8,226 nt of DNA, from positions 5,182 to 13,407 of the forward strand of contig MGML01000005.1 in NCBI GenBank assembly GCA_001796415.1. The letters run 5' to 3'. The DNA is from Chloroflexi bacterium RBG_13_46_14. GTDB lineage: Bacteria > Chloroflexota > Dehalococcoidia > Dehalococcoidales > UBA2162. The notes beneath the pieces were generated by a model. It made no database searches. It was not told the DNA's origin and saw nothing but the letters and a program-made list of their open reading frames with translations. Both the position numbers and the translations under genes were made by a program. Shown in pieces: positions 1 to 5,643 of this stretch; the stretch's first letter is position 1; every line of letters begins with the position of its first letter.

Positions 1-1
1 C

Positions 2-673
2 TGGCAGAGTGCTTTTGTAGTACCAACCTATGTTATCAAAGGAGACTCCGTACGGGGAATCGAGCCGATGGCACCCGATCTGAAAACAGTTTTCGACCTT
101 GAAGATCCCAAATACATGGAATTGTTTGCTAACCCTGAGAATAAGAACAAAGGTCTAGTTCTTAACGGCCCTCCCGGATGGGAATGTGAAATAGTTATCC
201 CGTTACAGATAGAAGCATACGGTCTCGCCGAAGAATATGATACGCTCAACGCAGGGAGTTCCGAAGGTCTTTTCGCCTCATTGAAGAGCGCCTATGATAA
301 AGGGGAACCCTGGCTGGGATATCTCTGGGGCCCCACCTGGATTGCCGGTGCCCTCGATCTCACCTTACTTGAAGAACCGGCTTACGACGAAGATGTCTGG
401 GATGATAACTATGGCTGCGCATGGCCGTCTGTTGATCTGTTTATAGCTTCACACACAGGTTTTGTCGATAAAGCTCCTGACGTTGCAGAGATGTTCACCA
501 AGTGGGAACTTGATACGGCAACTCTCGATGAAGTACTGGCATATATGAACGAGACTGGTGGTGAACCGGTTGATGCCGCTGTCTGGTTTCTGAAGAACAA
601 GGAAAGCATCTGGACCAAGTTCGTGACAAGTGAAGCGGCAAATAAGGTAAAAGAAGCTGTCGCAGATATGTAG
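2..673 (+). CDS. Glycine betaine/proline-type ABC transporter substrate-binding protein (5' partial)
   Basis: The reading frame is open from the first bases of the window, so the start, signal peptide and first lobe lie upstream; 223 residues are visible, ending at TAG 671-673. The translation fits the OpuAC/ProX family, which captures compatible solutes such as glycine betaine outside the membrane and delivers them to an ABC permease. The family-like parts are the stretch before MAPDL (bases 2-80), the GPPGWECE segment, and the Trp/Tyr-rich EPWLGYLWGPTWI segment around bases 304-345. In this family aromatic side chains cage the quaternary ammonium group. The ATG at 68 is internal, because the homologous sequence continues upstream of it. 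The permease gene follows 95 bases later behind a large hairpin, so the two probably form one operon. The exact ligand (glycine betaine, proline betaine, choline or another) cannot be read from this fragment. Confidence 0.88.
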   Translation, partial: WQSAFVVPTYVIKGDSVRGIEPMAPDLKTVFDLEDPKYMELFANPENKNKGLVLNGPPGWECEIVIPLQIEAYGLAEEYDTLNAGSSEGLFASLKSAYDKGEPWLGYLWGPTWIAGALDLTLLEEPAYDEDVWDDNYGCAWPSVDLFIASHTGFVDKAPDVAEMFTKWELDTATLDEVLAYMNETGGEPVDAAVWFLKNKESIWTKFVTSEAANKVKEAVADM

Positions 674-694
674 AAACCTTAGTAATTAAAAAAT

Positions 695-745
695 ATCCTT
701 ACCCGCTTTCAACTATAAAAAATTCCGTTGAAAGCGGGTAGGGAT
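695..745 (+). other. Intra-operon 19-bp hairpin between binding protein and permease genes
   Basis: Bases 695-713 pair with 727-745 over 19 bp with a single G-U wobble; 14 of these pairs (700-713 with 727-740) are perfect, and the loop is 13 bases. On the plus strand no T-run follows, so it does not look like an intrinsic terminator for the binding-protein message. It could instead protect the 3' end of that message or mark a processing site, giving more binding protein than permease. On the minus strand the stem is followed by six T's (complement of 688-693), the form of an intrinsic terminator for antisense transcription. Confidence 0.8.
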
Positions 746-768
746 ACCACGAAGCAGGTATAAAATAT

Positions 769-1626
769 ATGTTTGATTTTCCTGATATTGACTTCCCACT
801 TGGTGAATGGATAAACATCATCGTCGATTGGCTGACCTATACCCTGGAACCGTTCTTCGATGTGGTTACGGAAGTTATCCGAACCCCCCTTATTGGAATT
901 GAACGCTTCCTCTTGTGGCTACCCTGGTGGGTGGTAATAGGAATACTTGCCGCTATTGCCTGGAAGTTCGCTGGCTGGAAAATTACCTTGTTCGCTGCCC
1001 TCGGACTGGTTTTTATCGGGATCATGGGAGTCTGGGATGACACTATGATCACACTGGCTATAGTGCTGGCCTCGGTGCTGGTTTCTCTGATAGTCGGTAT
1101 TCCTCTTGGTATTTCAGCCTCAAAGAGTGATCGCATCTATGGAATACTCAGGCCAATATTAGATTTCATGCAGACTATGCCTGCCTTCGTATACCTCATT
1201 CCAGCCGTCTTCTTTTTCGGCCTTGGTAAAGTACCGGCCGTTGTCGCTACCTGTATCTACGCAATACCACCCTGTATCCGTCTCACTAATCTTGGAATCA
1301 GACAGGTGCCTGCCGAAACAGTCGAGGCGGGAAAGGCTTTCGGTACCACACCGAGACAGCTTCTTTTCAAGATACAATTACCCCTTGCCATTCCGACAAT
1401 CATGGCCGGGATAAATCAGACCATCATGATGGCTTTGGCTATGGTAGTAATTTGCTCTATGATCGGTACCGCCGGACTTGGACTTGTGGTTCTCCAAGGA
1501 ATCCAGAGACTGGACTTTGGTCGGGCCTTTATTGCAGGAATAAGCATTGTCATTATGGCAATGATACTTGATCGTATTACACAATCATTCGGCGCATCAC
1601 GTGATACAAGCCAGCGTCGGAATTAA
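769..1626 (+). CDS. Glycine betaine/proline-type ABC transporter permease (OpuAB/ProW family)
   Basis: A 285-residue inner-membrane protein forming the translocation channel of the importer whose binding protein precedes it. The N-terminal third has an amphipathic, Trp-rich start and two hydrophobic segments (about residues 48-66 and 70-88). A MetI-type permease domain follows, with hydrophobic segments near 93-115, 140-168, 212-232 and 250-268. The ABC coupling (EAA) loop is clear at about residues 183-209: VEAGKAFG at 185-192, then an LPLAIP segment at 204-209. This loop contacts the ATPase. Length and layout match single-chain ProW/OpuAB permeases. The ATG at 769 follows only a weak Shine-Dalgarno (GCAGG near 754), consistent with coupled or lowered translation. 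No ATPase gene follows, so it is probably upstream of the window. The solute is not determinable from the permease. Confidence 0.9.
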   Translation: MFDFPDIDFPLGEWINIIVDWLTYTLEPFFDVVTEVIRTPLIGIERFLLWLPWWVVIGILAAIAWKFAGWKITLFAALGLVFIGIMGVWDDTMITLAIVLASVLVSLIVGIPLGISASKSDRIYGILRPILDFMQTMPAFVYLIPAVFFFGLGKVPAVVATCIYAIPPCIRLTNLGIRQVPAETVEAGKAFGTTPRQLLFKIQLPLAIPTIMAGINQTIMMALAMVVICSMIGTAGLGLVVLQGIQRLDFGRAFIAGISIVIMAMILDRITQSFGASRDTSQRRN

Positions 1627-1635
1627 TCAAGGTAT

Positions 1636-1685
1636 CACACTGTCCCCTTAAGGCTATTAAATTGTCTTCTTAAGAAAATAGTGTG
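1636..1685 (+). other. Imperfect hairpin after the transporter permease gene
   Basis: CACACTGT (1636-1643) pairs with 1678-1685, giving 8 bp with one G-U. After a symmetric 3x3 internal loop, 1647-1653 pairs with 1668-1674, giving 7 bp with one G-U. The loop is 14 bases. It starts 10 bases after the permease stop and has no T-run behind it. It could mark the 3' end of the transporter message by blocking exonucleases or by helping Rho-dependent ending. Classical intrinsic termination is not supported. Confidence 0.45.
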
Positions 1686-1708
1686 GACGGGAGATAGCGT
1701 GTTGAGAC

Positions 1709-1738
1709 TTTACAAGTAAGAATTAACCTGCCTATAAT
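1709..1738 (+). promoter_or_regulatory. Sigma-70-type promoter for the flavoprotein gene
   Basis: The -35 box TTTACA (1709-1714, 5 of 6 consensus) is separated by 18 bases from a perfect -10 box TATAAT (1733-1738). Transcription should start near 1745, giving a leader of about 80 bases before the ATG at 1826. The placement shows that the flavoprotein gene is transcribed independently of the transporter. Confidence 0.65.
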
Positions 1739-1825
1739 CTCTAACGGTAGAGTTTCCCAAGTTGGAATATATTAAAATTAATTGCTAAATACCCTATCTA
1801 AATAACCGTTAAAAAGGTGTTTTTA

Positions 1826-3286
1826 ATGTCGATAAACAAAACCACAGAAAATTCCTATATCCTTGAAGACGATGAAAAGGATTGGGACGAAAATATTGAT
1901 GTAGTAATAATCGGTAGCGGATTTGCCGGGCTTGCGGCTGCAATAGAAGCACACAATGCTGGAGCCTCAGTTATTATTTTGGAAAAGATGAATGCTCCTG
2001 GGGGAAATTCAATCATCAGCGATGGGGGAATTGCCGCAGCAGGAACAGCGATGCAGAAAAAACTGGGTATTAAAGATTCTCCTGACCTGATGTACCAGGA
2101 TATGCTTAAAGCTGGTTTGGGATTAAATTATCCTGATCTGGTTCGAGTGGTTACAGAAAAGTCAAACGAAGTTCTGCAATGGTCAATCGACTATTTAGGA
2201 GTAGACTACCTGGATAGAATAGATATATTTGGCGGTCATTCTGTTCCTCGCTGTTACACTCCTGTGGGGATTTCTGGTTCAACAATTATAAAACGGCAAC
2301 TCCTAAAGTTAAGCGAGTTAGGTATAGAAGTAAGAACGAAGACATTCTTTAAAAACTTTGTCATAGATTCTGCAGGTAGGGTTTACGGGATAATTGTACG
2401 TGAGGATTATAACTACAGAGATGCTGATAGCGGAGTCAATAGATGTATTAGAGTAAAAAAAGCAGTAGTTCTCGCTACGGGCGGTTTCAGTAGTGATGTA
2501 TCCTTCCGTGTTACTCAAGACCCCAGATTGACAGTAAAAGTAGATACTACAAACAAGCCGTTCGCAACTTCCGAAGCCTTAAAAGAATCTTTAAAAATCG
2601 GCGCAATGCCGGTACAACTTTCGCATATTCAACTGGGTCCCTGGGCTTCTCCGGATGAAAAAGGTTATGGTGTTGGACCTGATTTCTCAGATTATATCGT
2701 TTTCCAGTACGGTCTCGTGGTTGAACCCGGCACCGGCAAGCGTTTCATAAATGAGTTGGCAGATCGGAAAACCGTATCTGACGCTATTCTCAATATTGGC
2801 GCCCCATGTATCGGTATTGCCGATGCGAAAGCAGTCGAAACGTCCGGCTGGAATATAGAACATTGCCTTGAAAAAGGTGTCGTAAAAAGTTTCAATGATC
2901 TGAAAGAACTTGCTTCCTTCTATAAGTTATCATATACCGCTTTAAAAGTGACTGTACAGAAATTCAACAGCTATATTGAAAATAGACTTGATAAGGAATT
3001 CAGTAAACCGATATTAGATGATGCATCTCCTATTAATTATCCTCCCTATTACGGAATTCGTTTGTGGCCTAAAGTTCATCATACCATGGGCGGCATCCAG
3101 ATCAATGTCAGAGGTCAGGTAATCGATATTAACCAGAAACCGATAAGTGGTTTATATGCTGCGGGCGAAGTAGTGGGAGGAATTCATGGAGCTTGTCGGC
3201 TGGGCAGTTGTGCTATTACTGATTGTCTTGTATTTGGTCGTATATCCGGCATGAATGCAGCTAACGAGAACATTGTCTTGCACTAA
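1826..3286 (+). CDS. FAD-dependent oxidoreductase, fumarate reductase/flavocytochrome c flavoprotein family, substrate unknown
   Basis: A 486-residue soluble flavoenzyme. An acidic N-terminal tail of about 23 residues leads into the dinucleotide-binding motif GSGFAG (30-35), with the ribose-binding acid E53 (ILEK) and PGGNS at 58-62. A second FAD motif, LATGGF, is at 216-221. The catalytic cap matches family members: ELADR with R314 (the position of the proton-donor Arg), HHTMGG at 418-423, and HGACRLGS with R458. The C-terminal FAD segment is LYAAGEVVGG. No CxxCH heme site, signal peptide or membrane segment is visible, so electrons must come from an unknown partner. The family reduces double bonds in fumarate, urocanate, acrylates or steroids; which applies here is unknown. 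I prefer ATG 1826 to GTG 1817 because AAAAAGGTG (1811-1819) is then a well-placed Shine-Dalgarno. The gene is more AT-rich than its neighbours and stands alone. Confidence 0.85.
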   Translation: MSINKTTENSYILEDDEKDWDENIDVVIIGSGFAGLAAAIEAHNAGASVIILEKMNAPGGNSIISDGGIAAAGTAMQKKLGIKDSPDLMYQDMLKAGLGLNYPDLVRVVTEKSNEVLQWSIDYLGVDYLDRIDIFGGHSVPRCYTPVGISGSTIIKRQLLKLSELGIEVRTKTFFKNFVIDSAGRVYGIIVREDYNYRDADSGVNRCIRVKKAVVLATGGFSSDVSFRVTQDPRLTVKVDTTNKPFATSEALKESLKIGAMPVQLSHIQLGPWASPDEKGYGVGPDFSDYIVFQYGLVVEPGTGKRFINELADRKTVSDAILNIGAPCIGIADAKAVETSGWNIEHCLEKGVVKSFNDLKELASFYKLSYTALKVTVQKFNSYIENRLDKEFSKPILDDASPINYPPYYGIRLWPKVHHTMGGIQINVRGQVIDINQKPISGLYAAGEVVGGIHGACRLGSCAITDCLVFGRISGMNAANENIVLH

Positions 3287-3640
3287 AACGTAACGGATTA
3301 TTCAACAGTATTATAAAAAGATACGCTGAACTTCACACATTAAATCCGGTCGTATATATTCCTCTGAAAATGTGACACTTTATCAAATGATTTTAATGAA
3401 TACTGAGGTTGAACTACCGTTAACGAAAAATAGCAACGAATTCTAACCTTTAGCTTTCATTTCATGGTAGTGTTATTTGACCACCTGCAACCTTTAACAA
3501 TCATTCTCTAACCTTTCTTCTGCATTCCTCTTCTAAAGTATTTTTTCATGCTTTTTTCAGTGAAATGTAATTGTAAATTTAATAACTGGCTTCAACCTAT
3601 AAGGAGATAACATCACGTTGAGTGTTCCGTAAGTCAGTCT
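3287..3640. other. AT-rich non-coding stretch between the flavoprotein gene and the rplU promoter
   Basis: I see no credible gene on either strand. The stretch is AT-rich and turns strongly pyrimidine-rich on the plus strand around 3440-3560. It holds three copies of AACCTTT (3445, 3489, 3510), T-runs near 3541 and 3552, and the palindrome CGTTAACG (3418-3425). A Shine-Dalgarno-like AAGGAGAT sits at 3601 with nothing but very short frames behind it. No convincing terminator follows the flavoprotein stop. It may be decayed sequence, a regulatory region for rplU, or both. Confidence 0.5.
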
Positions 3641-3670
3641 TTGACATCAGTCTCCTACAACTGGTAGAAT
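3641..3670 (+). promoter_or_regulatory. Strong extended -10 promoter for the rplU-rpmA-rpmE operon
   Basis: A perfect -35 box TTGACA (3641-3646) is followed after 18 bases by TAGAAT (3665-3670, 5 of 6 consensus). TG at 3662-3663, one base before the -10 box, makes it an extended -10 promoter. This is the best promoter in the window, as expected for ribosomal protein genes. The start should fall near 3677, leaving a leader of about 70 bases. Confidence 0.75.
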
Positions 3671-3682
3671 TTTATGCTTTGT

Positions 3683-3722
3683 GCTATTATTAAATAGCTG
3701 GGAACCGGCTTAGGCTGGTTCT
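3683..3722 (+). promoter_or_regulatory. Structured rplU leader with two tandem hairpins (candidate L21 leader)
   Basis: The first hairpin pairs GCTATT (3683-3688) with AATAGC (3693-3698) around a 4-base loop. The second pairs GAACCGGC (3702-3709) with GCTGGTTC (3714-3721), 8 bp with one G-U and a TTAG loop; a further G-U pair, 3701 with 3722, can extend it. A weak T-rich tract (ATTCTATTT) follows. Both hairpins lie between the predicted transcription start and the ribosome binding site at 3737. Structured leaders that bind the encoded ribosomal protein are known upstream of rplU in other bacteria. Whether this one belongs to a described family needs a covariance search. Confidence 0.5.
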
Positions 3723-3736
3723 ATTCTATTTCGAAC

Positions 3737-3752
3737 GAGGTGGCTAAAAATT
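3737..3752 (+). promoter_or_regulatory. Ribosome binding site and AUU start codon of rplU
   Basis: GAGGTGG (3737-3743) is a strong match to the anti-Shine-Dalgarno sequence and ends 6 bases before ATT 3750-3752. The codons after this ATT encode [11 protein letters not shown], the normal N-terminus of L21. In this frame there is a stop (TAG 3711-3713) and then no ATG, GTG, TTG or CTG until ATG 3822. The site therefore decides the start in favour of the ATT. Confidence 0.7.
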
Positions 3753-4136
3753 TACGCGATAGTTGAAACCGGCGGTAAACAATACAAGGTAACTTCAGGT
3801 CAGGTCGTTGATGTCGACCGTATGGATGCTTACGAGGGTGATGCCGTCGAACTGGATAAAGTACTCCTTATAGCTGACGATGATAAAGTGACTGTCGGCA
3901 ATCCCACCGTCGAAGGTGCCAGGGTAACGGCTACCTGCCAGGGAGAAAACAGAAGCAAAAAAATTATTGTTCTCCATTATAAACCTAAAACACGTTACCA
4001 CAAGAAAAACGGACACCGGCAGACTTATACCAGGCTGGTAATAAATGACATTATCGGACCGGGAGATTCGGTTGCCAGTAAACCACGTCGACGGAAAAAA
4101 GCGGAAACTGAAGAGGTAACGGAAGATGGCGCATAA
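3750..4136 (+). CDS. rplU: Large ribosomal subunit protein bL21, probable AUU start
   Basis: A 128-residue protein if started at ATT 3750. It binds 23S rRNA in the 50S subunit. The N-terminus ([13 protein letters not shown], residues 2-14) and the C-terminal signature [12 protein letters not shown] are typical of L21. About 20 further residues follow the usual end near residue 105: a basic cluster (KPRRRKK) then an acidic tail ([11 protein letters not shown]). ATG 3822 would remove the first 24 residues, including the conserved strand, so it is very unlikely as the real start. The 3' end overlaps the L27 start by 11 bases, which implies translational coupling. A strong promoter and a hairpin leader precede it. 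The rare start codon could keep synthesis low and responsive to initiation factor 3, as known for AUU-started infC; that is inference. A sequencing error turning ATG into ATT is the main alternative. Confidence 0.9.
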   Translation: MYAIVETGGKQYKVTSGQVVDVDRMDAYEGDAVELDKVLLIADDDKVTVGNPTVEGARVTATCQGENRSKKIIVLHYKPKTRYHKKNGHRQTYTRLVINDIIGPGDSVASKPRRRKKAETEEVTEDGA

Positions 4137-4380
4137 AAAAGGCGGCGGTAAGACAAAAAACGGTCGTGACAGCCAGGGAAAAAGACTCGGTGTAAAAAGA
4201 TATGATGGTAATATGGTTAATGCTGGTACTATCATAGTAAGACAGCGTGGTACACGCATTCACCCTGGTAACAACGTCGGAGTCGGCAGAGACTACACAC
4301 TCTTTGCGTTGATCGATGGTATAGTCAAATTCGAACCCACGACTAATAATCGGAGGAAAGTCAGCGTTTACGCTGGTTAG
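4126..4380 (+). CDS. rpmA: Large ribosomal subunit protein bL27
   Basis: An 84-residue protein of the 50S subunit whose N-terminal tail reaches the peptidyl transferase centre. The start [16 protein letters not shown], the RLGVKRYDG segment and the [15 protein letters not shown] core are all standard for L27, and the length is normal. It begins directly with AHKKG, so it lacks the short extension that many Firmicutes add and remove by Prp protease. The ATG lies inside the end of rplU (11-base overlap) and is preceded by GAGGT at 4113-4117, 8 bases upstream. This gives both its own ribosome binding site and coupling to L21. rplU followed by rpmA is the usual bacterial order. Confidence 0.97.
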   Translation: MAHKKGGGKTKNGRDSQGKRLGVKRYDGNMVNAGTIIVRQRGTRIHPGNNVGVGRDYTLFALIDGIVKFEPTTNNRRKVSVYAG

Positions 4381-4385
4381 AAGAT

Positions 4386-4592
4386 ATGAAAGAGAAGATT
4401 CACCCTAAATATTACGAAGATGCTGAAGTGATATGCGCTTGTGGGAACCGGTTCACAGTAGGTGCTACCAGGAAAGAAATGAGAGTAGAACTCTGCAGCC
4501 AGTGCCATCCGTTCTTTACCGGTGAACGTAAAATGATGGATACCGCGGGGCGGGTAGAACGATTCAAGCGCCGATATAATATAAAGGATTAA
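4386..4592 (+). CDS. rpmE: Large ribosomal subunit protein bL31, zinc-binding (C+) type
   Basis: A 68-residue 50S protein found at the subunit interface. The start [15 protein letters not shown] and the end [14 protein letters not shown] are typical. Four cysteines at 17, 19, 37 and 40 (CACG and [10 protein letters not shown]) form the zinc site of the C+ class, so this is not the zinc-independent paralogue that replaces it under zinc shortage. It begins 5 bases after the rpmA stop with only a weak purine-rich Shine-Dalgarno (AGAAG), so translation probably depends on ribosomes finishing L27. Its position between rpmA and a DUF1385 gene is shared with several Gram-positive-like and Chloroflexota genomes, from general knowledge. 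A terminator-like hairpin follows 54 bases after the stop. Confidence 0.96.
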   Translation: MKEKIHPKYYEDAEVICACGNRFTVGATRKEMRVELCSQCHPFFTGERKMMDTAGRVERFKRRYNIKD

Positions 4593-4646
4593 AGAAAATA
4601 TCCCTGTTCAGGGAAACCGGAACGGTAACAAAGAATCAGGAAAATA

Positions 4647-4680
4647 AGGAGCGGTATTCATTAACCGCTCCTGTTTATTA
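4647..4680 (+). terminator. Probable intrinsic terminator or attenuator after rpmE
   Basis: AGGAGCGGT (4647-4655) pairs perfectly with ACCGCTCCT (4664-4672), a 9-bp stem with an 8-base loop, followed by GTTTATTA. The tail is short of U's, so termination may be partial. The Shine-Dalgarno of the next gene starts at 4685. No convincing promoter lies between hairpin and gene, so read-through probably supplies the downstream gene. A second small hairpin, TCCCTGTTCAGGGA, sits at 4601-4614. Confidence 0.7.
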
Positions 4681-4694
4681 AGCAAAGGAGTTCA

Positions 4695-5642
4695 ATGGCA
4701 GAAAGATTCTACTACGGCGGACAGGCAGTCGTCGAAGGAGTGATGATGAGAGGGCAGGATACCTGTGTTACCGCTGTCCGCAGAACCGATGGGAAAATCA
4801 TCGTAGAATCCCAGGTTCTTCCAAAAATCTACAAAGGCAAGATGAGGAAGACTCCCTTTGTCCGCGGTATCATCGTCCTCCTCGAGTCCATGGTTCTCGG
4901 TATCCAGAGTATTATCCGTTCAGCCAACCTGGCCCTTGAGGAAGAGAATGAGGAAATATCCGGATGGATGTTATGGCTTATGGTTGCCGGCTCGATTGCC
5001 TTTGCTGTCGTTCTGTTCTTTCTGACCCCCCTGTTTATTACCAAACTTTTCAATATAGAATCATCGTTACTCTTCAACCTGGTAGACGGACTGATAAGAA
5101 TAGCCATCCTTGTAGTCTACCTCGGATTAATGGGCTTTCTTCCGGAACTGAAGAAAGTATTCTCATACCACGGAGCGGAACACAAGACGGTAAACGCTTA
5201 TGAAAACGGCGTTCCGATGGAGACCGAAGACGTAAAAAAATTCAGTACAGCCCATGTCAGGTGCGGGACCAGCTTTACCTTTACCGTATTGATCATAGCG
5301 GTACTCGTCTTCTCATTGGTAGGCATCCATCAAACCTGGTTGATGGTACTCTCCCGCATTGTCCTCATACCGGTTATCTCCTCGATCAGCTACGAAGCCA
5401 TCTATTTCAGCGGCAGGCATACCAACAACTGGCTGGTAAAAATTCTCTCAAAACCCGGTTTGCTGCTTCAGTCGTTAACGACACGCGAACCGGATGAAGC
5501 CAAACTGGAAGTCGCTATAGCCGCGTTAAGAAAGGTAATAGAAACAGAACAGCCGGAGCTTGTTACCTGGAAAGTAGAAAAAGAAAAACCAACAGAGGAA
5601 ACATCAGAAACTGCATCCAAGACTGCAACCGACAGTCTCTAG
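4695..5642 (+). CDS. DUF1385 family integral membrane protein (YqhQ-like)
   Basis: A 315-residue membrane protein of the DUF1385 family (PF07136), often labelled a putative metal-dependent enzyme (YqhQ). Its biochemical role is not established. The family signature opens the protein (GGQAVVEGVMMRG, 8-20). Four hydrophobic segments lie near 91-115, 126-150, 194-216 and 218-240. Between the second and third is a conserved polar block with YHGAEHKT (158-165) and HVRCGTSF (187-194). Its His, Glu and Cys residues would suit metal binding. The C-terminal ~45 residues are charged and hydrophilic (Glu/Lys/Thr-rich) and probably cytoplasmic. AAGGAG at 4685-4690 is a good ribosome binding site 4 bases before the ATG. 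In related genomes rpmE-DUF1385 is commonly followed by prfA and prmC. Here the next gene is hisI on the other strand, and the two stop codons are 1 base apart. Confidence 0.88.
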   Translation: MAERFYYGGQAVVEGVMMRGQDTCVTAVRRTDGKIIVESQVLPKIYKGKMRKTPFVRGIIVLLESMVLGIQSIIRSANLALEEENEEISGWMLWLMVAGSIAFAVVLFFLTPLFITKLFNIESSLLFNLVDGLIRIAILVVYLGLMGFLPELKKVFSYHGAEHKTVNAYENGVPMETEDVKKFSTAHVRCGTSFTFTVLIIAVLVFSLVGIHQTWLMVLSRIVLIPVISSISYEAIYFSGRHTNNWLVKILSKPGLLLQSLTTREPDEAKLEVAIAALRKVIETEQPELVTWKVEKEKPTEETSETASKTATDSL

Positions 5643-5643
5643 T

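Noticed and set aside
1817..1819. GTG 1817 as the flavoprotein start
   Set aside because: This GTG forms part of the AAAAAGGTG Shine-Dalgarno that fits ATG 1826, and it has no good site of its own.
3371..3387. CRP/FNR-like site TGTGACACTTTATCAAA
   Set aside because: Only the first half-site matches well, and the position is far from any promoter I can place.
3406..3598. AGGTTGAA (3406-3413) and TTCAACCT (3591-3598) as ends of a small mobile element
   Set aside because: The match stops after 8 bases, no target-site duplication is visible, and the interior has no element-like structure.
3601..3690. AAGGAGAT at 3601 as the ribosome binding site of a small gene
   Set aside because: Only very short frames follow (4 codons from TTG 3618, about 23 from GTG 3622), with no recognisable peptide; the region overlaps the rplU promoter.
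3822..4136. ATG 3822 as the rplU start
   Set aside because: It would remove 24 residues that match the conserved L21 N-terminus and has no good Shine-Dalgarno, whereas ATT 3750 has a strong one.
3795..4259. Minus-strand open frame of 154 codons opposite rplU/rpmA
   Set aside because: It lies antisense to two certain ribosomal protein genes, and its translation has low-complexity Phe/Pro/Ser stretches with no recognisable domain.
4964..5497. Plus-strand frames of 79 and 78 codons inside the DUF1385 gene
   Set aside because: They are out-of-frame shadows of a well-supported membrane protein gene, without ribosome binding sites or domains.
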